64,000 nucleotides of DNA from CAZMNF01 sp964567595 (GTDB lineage: Bacteria > Bipolaricaulota > Bipolaricaulia > RBG-16-55-9). The position numbers and the translations under genes were made by a program. The stretch spans positions 1-64,000 of the forward strand of contig CAZMNF010000001.1 in NCBI GenBank assembly GCA_964567595.1, written 5' to 3'. Below the pieces are notes generated by a model. That model was not told where the DNA came from. It worked only from the letters and a program-made list of their open reading frames with translations, and made no database searches. Of this stretch, positions 59,802 through 64,000 are shown in pieces (within the stretch, counting starts at the first letter, position 1; each line of letters opens with the position of its first letter).

Positions 59802-61872
59802 GGCGCTCGCCTTCCACGACGAGTTGGGAAAGATCGCCCACGGCTTGGAACAGTTCCCGAATCCAAGTCAGGAAGGCGAGACGGTTCTCGCGCACCAGGT
59901 GGTCCTTGGCCATCACGAGCACGTCCTCAAAGTAGGCGTCGATCGGCTCCTGTAGCGCCAATAGCCGCTCGACCATGCCGGCGAAGTCGCCCGAAGCCGC
60001 CAGTTGCTCCATCTGGCCTTCGGCCTTGAGGGCCGCCCGCCACAGGGCTTGCTCCGCATCCTCGGTGAAGTACTGCGGGTGGAAGTGCTTGGCCGAGCGG
60101 TCGCGCGTGATGTTGGCGACGCGCTCGAAGGCGTGCACGAGCGTGCGGAAGCGCTCGTCCTCGCGGACGTCCCGGATGGCTTGGGCGCGTTGCCGCGTCC
60201 GAAGCGGGTTCAGCTCGGGCACGGCGGTCACCGAGTCCACAATGTCGTGCGCGAGCCCGTGGCGCTCGCGCAGCTCGCGCCCCAGTCGCTCGCGGACGAA
60301 CGACCGGACCTCGTCCAGTGATGCCCGGTCGGGGAGGAAGCCGTAGAGCGCTTCGATGTCGTCCAGGACCCCGTTCAGATCCAGATCGAGATCCCGCTCG
60401 ACGAGAATACGCACGATGCCGTTCGTCTTGCGGCGAATGCCGAGCGGGTCGCGCGACCCCGTGGGCGCTTCGCCCAACAGCAACGAGCCCACGACGGTAT
60501 CCAGCTTGTCGGCGAGGCTGACGACGATGCCCACGGACGTTTCGGGCGACGGATCGGCCGCGGTCTTGGGTTGATAGTGCTCGTATATGCCCGCGCAGAC
60601 GGGCTCGGGATGCCCATCGAGGCGCGCGTAGATGCCGCCCATGCGGCCTTCCAAGTCGGGAAACTCGCCGACCATCTGGGTAAGCAGATCGGCCTTGCTG
60701 AGCCGGACGGCCGAGTCAATATGGGCTTGGTGGCCGGCCCAGTCGAGCCGCTCCGTCAGCTTGTGGGCGATCTGGCGCATCCGCTCGACTTTGTCATGGA
60801 TCGTGCCGAGCTGTTCCTGATAGATGACGCGGTTGAGCCCATCCGCCAATGCGTCGAGCGACGTCCGGCGATCCTCCTCAAAGAAGAACGCCGAGTCCTC
60901 CAAACGAGCCACGACGACGCGCTCGTAGCCCTGGCGCACGACCTCATCCTGGCCCGTCGAGCCATCGCGGAAGCCGACGAAGTACGGCGATGCCTTCGCG
61001 CCCACGGCGAACGGGACGAACTTTTGATGTTCCACGAGCGTCGTCTCCAGCACCTCGCGCGGCAGCTCCAAGAATCGCTCGGGGAACTGCCCCAGCACGG
61101 GGGCCGGATTCTCCAGGTTGTCCGCGATTTCGGCACGAAGATCGTCGCTCAGCGCCGGATGGGCCTTGATGTCGTTGGCGATCGTCGCCAGCGCCGAGTT
61201 GATCGCCTCGCGTCGGTCCTCGGGATCGAGCACGACCCCGTTGTCCGCCAGCACCTGGAAGTAGCGTTCGACGTTGGGGACCTCGATTTCGTCCGCGCCG
61301 AGCAGCCGGTGGCCGCGCGTGACCGTGCCGGACTGGAGTCGCCCCAGGCGCACGTCGATGGCCGTGTCGCCGTAGAGGCTGAGCAGCCAGCGTATAGGGC
61401 GGATGAAGCGGAGTCCCGACTCGTCCCAGCGCATGGTCTCCGACGGCGCCAACGAGCGGACGCTCGTCGGTGCCAGCTCGCTCAGCACCTCGGGGGTCTC
61501 GCGCCCCTCCACGCGTTTCTCCGCGAAGATGTAGTCGCCTTGGTCAGTCGATTTGACGACGAGGTCGTCGACGGCCACGCCTTGGCTGCGGGCGAAGCCT
61601 TCGGCGGCCTGGGTTGGGGTGCCGTCGTCGTCAAAGCCAATGTGTTTGGCCGGACCACGGGCCTCGTCGACGGTGTCGGGTTGGCGCTCGTCCAGCCCTT
61701 GGACATGGAGCGTCAGCCGACGCGGCGTGTAGTAGACGGCCACGGCGTCGTAGTCGAGCCGTGCCTCCGTCAACTTAGTCTGGGCCGCCGCCTCCAGTTG
61801 CTCGGCCAGTCGCGGGGACTCCTTGGGCGGCAGCTCCTCCACGCCGATCTCAAACAGCCAGTCTCGTGCCAT
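59788..61872 (-). CDS. glyS: Glycyl-tRNA synthetase beta subunit
   Basis: The 694-residue protein is the beta subunit of the alpha2-beta2 GlyRS and binds tRNA-Gly. It begins ARDWLFEIGVEELPPKESPR, contains MRWDESGLRFIRPIRWLLSLYG and EFPDLEGRMGGIYARLDGHPE, and ends in an HD/anticodon-binding region. I start at the second ATG (61872), nine bases after AGGGG, since the first ATG is only three bases from it. It follows glyQ by 49 bases. Confidence 0.96.
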   Translation of the reverse strand: MARDWLFEIGVEELPPKESPRLAEQLEAAAQTKLTEARLDYDAVAVYYTPRRLTLHVQGLDERQPDTVDEARGPAKHIGFDDDGTPTQAAEGFARSQGVAVDDLVVKSTDQGDYIFAEKRVEGRETPEVLSELAPTSVRSLAPSETMRWDESGLRFIRPIRWLLSLYGDTAIDVRLGRLQSGTVTRGHRLLGADEIEVPNVERYFQVLADNGVVLDPEDRREAINSALATIANDIKAHPALSDDLRAEIADNLENPAPVLGQFPERFLELPREVLETTLVEHQKFVPFAVGAKASPYFVGFRDGSTGQDEVVRQGYERVVVARLEDSAFFFEEDRRTSLDALADGLNRVIYQEQLGTIHDKVERMRQIAHKLTERLDWAGHQAHIDSAVRLSKADLLTQMVGEFPDLEGRMGGIYARLDGHPEPVCAGIYEHYQPKTAADPSPETSVGIVVSLADKLDTVVGSLLLGEAPTGSRDPLGIRRKTNGIVRILVERDLDLDLNGVLDDIEALYGFLPDRASLDEVRSFVRERLGRELRERHGLAHDIVDSVTAVPELNPLRTRQRAQAIRDVREDERFRTLVHAFERVANITRDRSAKHFHPQYFTEDAEQALWRAALKAEGQMEQLAASGDFAGMVERLLALQEPIDAYFEDVLVMAKDHLVRENRLAFLTWIRELFQAVGDLSQLVVEGERHADR

Positions 61873-61921
61873 GCGCATGAACCCCTGACGTGTGGTTTCG
61901 ATGGCTCAGAGCACGCGAACG

Positions 61922-62812
61922 CTAGCTGGCGGCCGTGGCGCCGACGTCGCTCGGGTCGGCCTCGTCCGTCGGCTCCAGGCTGGCCAGATATGCCTCTGCG
62001 CAGCCCCGGGCGAGATCCTGGATGCGGCCGATGTAGCGCTCGCGCTCGGTCGTACTGATCGCCCGGCGCGCGTCCAAAAGATTAAACAAATGCGAACATT
62101 TGGCCATGTGGTCGTACGCAATGTAGGGCATCTGATGGTCAATCAGCCGCAAGGACTCGCGCTCGTGATGCCCGAAAAGCTCGAACAAAAGATCGACGTC
62201 GGCCACGTCGAAGTTGTAATGGCAGTTCTCCCGCTCCATGGGCAGGTGGAGCTCGCCGTAGGTGGTGTCGTCCGTCCAGCGGAGGTCCCAGACGGTGTCG
62301 ACGTTCTGCACCGCCATGGCGATCCGCTCCATCCCGTAGGTCAGCTCGCACGAGATGGGCTCAAGCTCCACCCCGCCGACTTGTTGGAAGTACGTGAATT
62401 GGGAAATCTCCAACCCGTCCAGCACGACCTCCCAGCCAAGGCCGGCCGCGCCCTGAGTCGGGCTGGTCCAGTCGTCCTTTTCAAAGCGGACGTCGTGGCG
62501 CTCCAGGTCGATGCCGAGCGCGTCCAGGCTCTGCAAATAGAGGTCCTGCACTTCATCCGGGGAGGGTTTCAGAATCACTTGGTACTGGTAGTAGTACTGC
62601 ATCCGGATGGGGTTGTCGCCGTAGCGCCCATCCGTCGGCCGGCGCGACGGCTCCACGTAGCCGACGTTCCACGGCTTCTCGCCCAGCACGCCGAAGAACG
62701 TGGCCGGGTTGAAGGTCCCGGCCCCGACTTCGATGTCGTAGGGCTGTAGCAGCATGCAACCATGCTCGTCCCAAAACCGCTGTAGGGCGAGCAGGAGTTG
62801 CTGAAAGTTCAT
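61922..62812 (-). CDS. glyQ: Glycyl-tRNA synthetase alpha subunit
   Basis: The 296-residue catalytic subunit makes glycyl-adenylate. It starts NFQQLLLALQRFWDEHGCML and has motif 2 RPTDGRYGDNPIRMQYYYQYQ and the motif 3 region ISCELTYGMERIAMAVQ. A longer in-frame extension upstream runs into rplT and is rejected. The gap to rplT is 43 bases, so there is no room for a T-box leader. GlyRS genes lie where pheST sits in E. coli (after rplT). Confidence 0.97.
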   Translation of the reverse strand: MNFQQLLLALQRFWDEHGCMLLQPYDIEVGAGTFNPATFFGVLGEKPWNVGYVEPSRRPTDGRYGDNPIRMQYYYQYQVILKPSPDEVQDLYLQSLDALGIDLERHDVRFEKDDWTSPTQGAAGLGWEVVLDGLEISQFTYFQQVGGVELEPISCELTYGMERIAMAVQNVDTVWDLRWTDDTTYGELHLPMERENCHYNFDVADVDLLFELFGHHERESLRLIDHQMPYIAYDHMAKCSHLFNLLDARRAISTTERERYIGRIQDLARGCAEAYLASLEPTDEADPSDVGATAAS

Positions 62813-62855
62813 CGTCGACTCACGCTCGGGCGATCGAGGGTTGAAGACCCATGTC

Positions 62856-63236
62856 TCAGGCCGCCACGGCTTCCTTGGCGTCCTCGGGCAGGTGCTCCTT
62901 GGCCAGCTCGACGACCGCGGCGAAGCCCTCCGGGTCGCGAACGGCCATCTCGGCCAGCATCTTGCGGTTGAGCTGCACCTCGGCCTCGCGAAGCCCCTGC
63001 ATGAAGCGCGAGTACGGCAGCCCATTCTGACGGCTGGCGGCGTTGATTCGCGTGATCCAGAGTTTGCGGAAGTCGCGCTTGCGCAGCCTCCGGCTGATGT
63101 AGGCGTTGCGCTGGGCCTTCAAGACGCGCTGCTTGGCCATTCGGTAGGCGGAGTTCCGCTTGCCGCGGAAGCCCTTGGCCTGACGCATGATTCGTTTGCG
63201 CCGCTTGCGACGGATGTTGCCTCGTTTGACTCGCAT
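62856..63236 (-). CDS. rplT: 50S ribosomal protein L20
   Basis: The 126-residue protein is basic at the N-terminus, beginning MRVKRGNIRRKRRKRIMRQA, and contains RDFRKLWITRINAASRQNG, diagnostic of L20. It binds 23S rRNA early in 50S assembly and in many bacteria represses its own operon. GGAGGAGAG lies seven bases before the ATG. The C-terminus is slightly extended and acidic (LPEDAKEAVAA). It follows rpmI by 104 bases, a gap that includes the short hairpin GTCCC-TGTA-GGGAC (63261-63274). Confidence 0.98.
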   Translation of the reverse strand: MRVKRGNIRRKRRKRIMRQAKGFRGKRNSAYRMAKQRVLKAQRNAYISRRLRKRDFRKLWITRINAASRQNGLPYSRFMQGLREAEVQLNRKMLAEMAVRDPEGFAAVVELAKEHLPEDAKEAVAA

Positions 63237-63340
63237 GGGTCACTCTCCTCCGTTCGATCGGTCCCTGTAGGGACTGACGTCGATCGTTGGCCGCCTCCTT
63301 CCGAGCGATCACTTAACTGCTAGAACGGAAGGGGCGGCTT

Positions 63341-63550
63341 TTAGTCGTTGCCCGAAATCGACATCCAGTTCTGATAATTGCGTTCCTTCTGGTCCTTCAA
63401 GGTCGTGCCCTTGCGGGCCTGGCGAACGCGCTTCTTGCGCTTTTTCATGTTCTTGTGGTGATAACCGCTTTTGGCGGACCGGACCTTGCCGTTCTTCGAC
63501 ATCTTGAAACGCTTGGCCATGCCGCTGTGCTTTTTCGGCTTGCGAGCCAT
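63341..63550 (-). CDS. rpmI: 50S ribosomal protein L35
   Basis: The 69-residue basic protein, ARKPKKHSGMAKRFKMSKNG, then SGYHHKNMKKRKKR, is L35. GGAGGG lies seven bases before the ATG at 63550, so the in-frame ATG 60 bases upstream is rejected. It lies between infC and rplT as in most bacteria. Confidence 0.97.
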   Translation of the reverse strand: MARKPKKHSGMAKRFKMSKNGKVRSAKSGYHHKNMKKRKKRVRQARKGTTLKDQKERNYQNWMSISGND

Positions 63551-63581
63551 GTGTTTTCCCTCCTCCACCTGCATGGGGCTG

Positions 63582-64000
63582 TCAGTCGCCGTCTCCGCTC
63601 TTGTCGGCATCGGGAATGATCATCATCTGCAGCGCGCGGCCGCGTTGCGTGGGGCCCGACTCCACACGCCCCACGTCCTGAACCTCGTCTTTGAGCCGCT
63701 CGAGCATCTCTCGACCGCGATCCATGTGGACGATCTCGCGACCGCGGAAGATCATCGTGACCCGGACGCGATCTTCGCCCTTCAGGAAGCGCTTGATGTG
63801 CCGAATCTTGGTGTCAAAGTCGTGCTCATCGATTCGGGACGTCAAGCGCATCTCCTTCAGCTGTTGAGATTTCTGCTGCTTGCGCTCCTTCTTCTCCTGA
63901 CGATACTTGTACTTGCCGTAGTCGACGATCTTGCAGACCGGCGGATCCGCCTGAGGGGCGACCTCAACGAGGTCAAGCCCTTGATCCTTCGCCTTTTGGA
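63582..64000 (-). CDS. infC: Translation initiation factor IF-3 (N-terminus beyond window)
   Basis: The frame runs off the right end of the window. The visible part contains GLDLVEVAPQADPPVCKIVD and YGKYKYRQEKKERKQQ, the IF-3 N-domain end and linker. The C-domain follows, with KIRHIKRFLKGEDRVRVTMIFRGREIVH. IF-3 prevents premature subunit joining and checks the start codon. An internal ATG (63851) is not the real start. It heads the infC-rpmI-rplT-glyQ-glyS run, whose promoter lies outside the window. Confidence 0.97.
   Translation of the reverse strand, partial: QKAKDQGLDLVEVAPQADPPVCKIVDYGKYKYRQEKKERKQQKSQQLKEMRLTSRIDEHDFDTKIRHIKRFLKGEDRVRVTMIFRGREIVHMDRGREMLERLKDEVQDVGRVESGPTQRGRALQMMIIPDADKSGDGD

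Noticed and set aside
62813..62855. T-box riboswitch before glyQ
   Set aside because: Such leaders need roughly 150-250 bases; only 43 separate rplT from glyQ.
61922..63025. Longer glyQ product with an N-terminal extension
   Set aside because: The extra 71 residues would be read out of frame across rplT; the family start NFQQLLLALQRFW at 62812 gives the normal length.
1..64000. Mobile elements, CRISPR arrays, tRNA or rRNA genes
   Set aside because: I found no transposase or integrase, no regularly spaced repeats and no cloverleaf or rRNA-like sequence. The only tandem repeat is the coding repeat in mscS.

Overview
This is a GC-rich bacterial chromosome window with densely packed, often translationally coupled operons on both strands. 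The genes are ordinary bacterial ones: infC-rpmI-rplT, heterotetrameric glyQS, a DnaB helicase, a split glycine decarboxylase (gcvPA/gcvPB), RemA/DUF370 and a fused transaldolase/glucose-6-phosphate isomerase. That mixture suits a high-GC, non-enteric lineage such as Chloroflexota, but I cannot fix the phylum from sequence alone. Many proteins look rich in Asp/Glu, and a trehalose-synthesis/mechanosensitive-channel cluster is present, so a saline or osmotically variable habitat is plausible (inference). I saw no rRNA, tRNA, CRISPR array, insertion sequence or phage gene.

Layout. 1-7.8 kb (mostly minus): ornithine cyclodeaminase-like enzyme, a tricorn-type protease with its full active site, and gcvH-gcvPA-gcvPB. 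7.8-11.9 kb (plus): an EamA exporter and a 1029-residue TlpA-like thioredoxin fused to two DUF3179 units. 12.2-17.5 kb: a branched-chain-amino-acid-type ABC importer whose Tat-exported binding protein faces its permease/ATPase operon across a strong terminator. 17.7-19.2 kb: dnaB behind a near-consensus promoter. 19.3-31.8 kb: two divergent dipeptide/oligopeptide-type ABC operons whose lipoprotein receptors carry PKD domains; only one operon has ATPases. 31.8-35.3 kb: small genes (DUF402, cutA), glutaryl-CoA dehydrogenase, remA and a Crp/Fnr-family regulator. 35.5-46.8 kb: a large plus-strand pentose-phosphate operon (tkt, tal-pgi, TSUP transporter, HAD, gnd, zwf, pgl, GH15). 46.9-51.6 kb: a disulfide oxidoreductase, WrbA, a methyltransferase, a DsbA-like protein and a second DUF3179 protein. 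51.9-57.3 kb: an acyl/acetyl-CoA synthetase and otsB-mscS-otsA. 57.5-64 kb (minus): infC-rpmI-rplT-glyQ-glyS-hydrolase, then ferredoxin and a tandem GNAT protein.

The most interesting signal is regulatory. A 16-bp palindrome of the form TGTAAG-N4-CTTACA (Crp/Fnr-type geometry) occurs five times, all between genes: upstream of the TlpA-DUF3179 fusion, between remA and the Crp-family regulator gene, upstream of transketolase, and twice upstream of the second DUF3179 gene. Each copy has a box with A at position 2 and T at position 6, lying 21-24 bp away on at least one side. That is the layout of class II activation. I infer a regulon of the local Crp-family protein that includes itself, both DUF3179 genes and probably the pentose-phosphate operon. 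Both DUF3179 proteins carry CxxC motifs, and TlpA-like and DsbA-like thiol proteins accompany them, so an envelope thiol/redox or metal-handling module is a reasonable but untested hypothesis.
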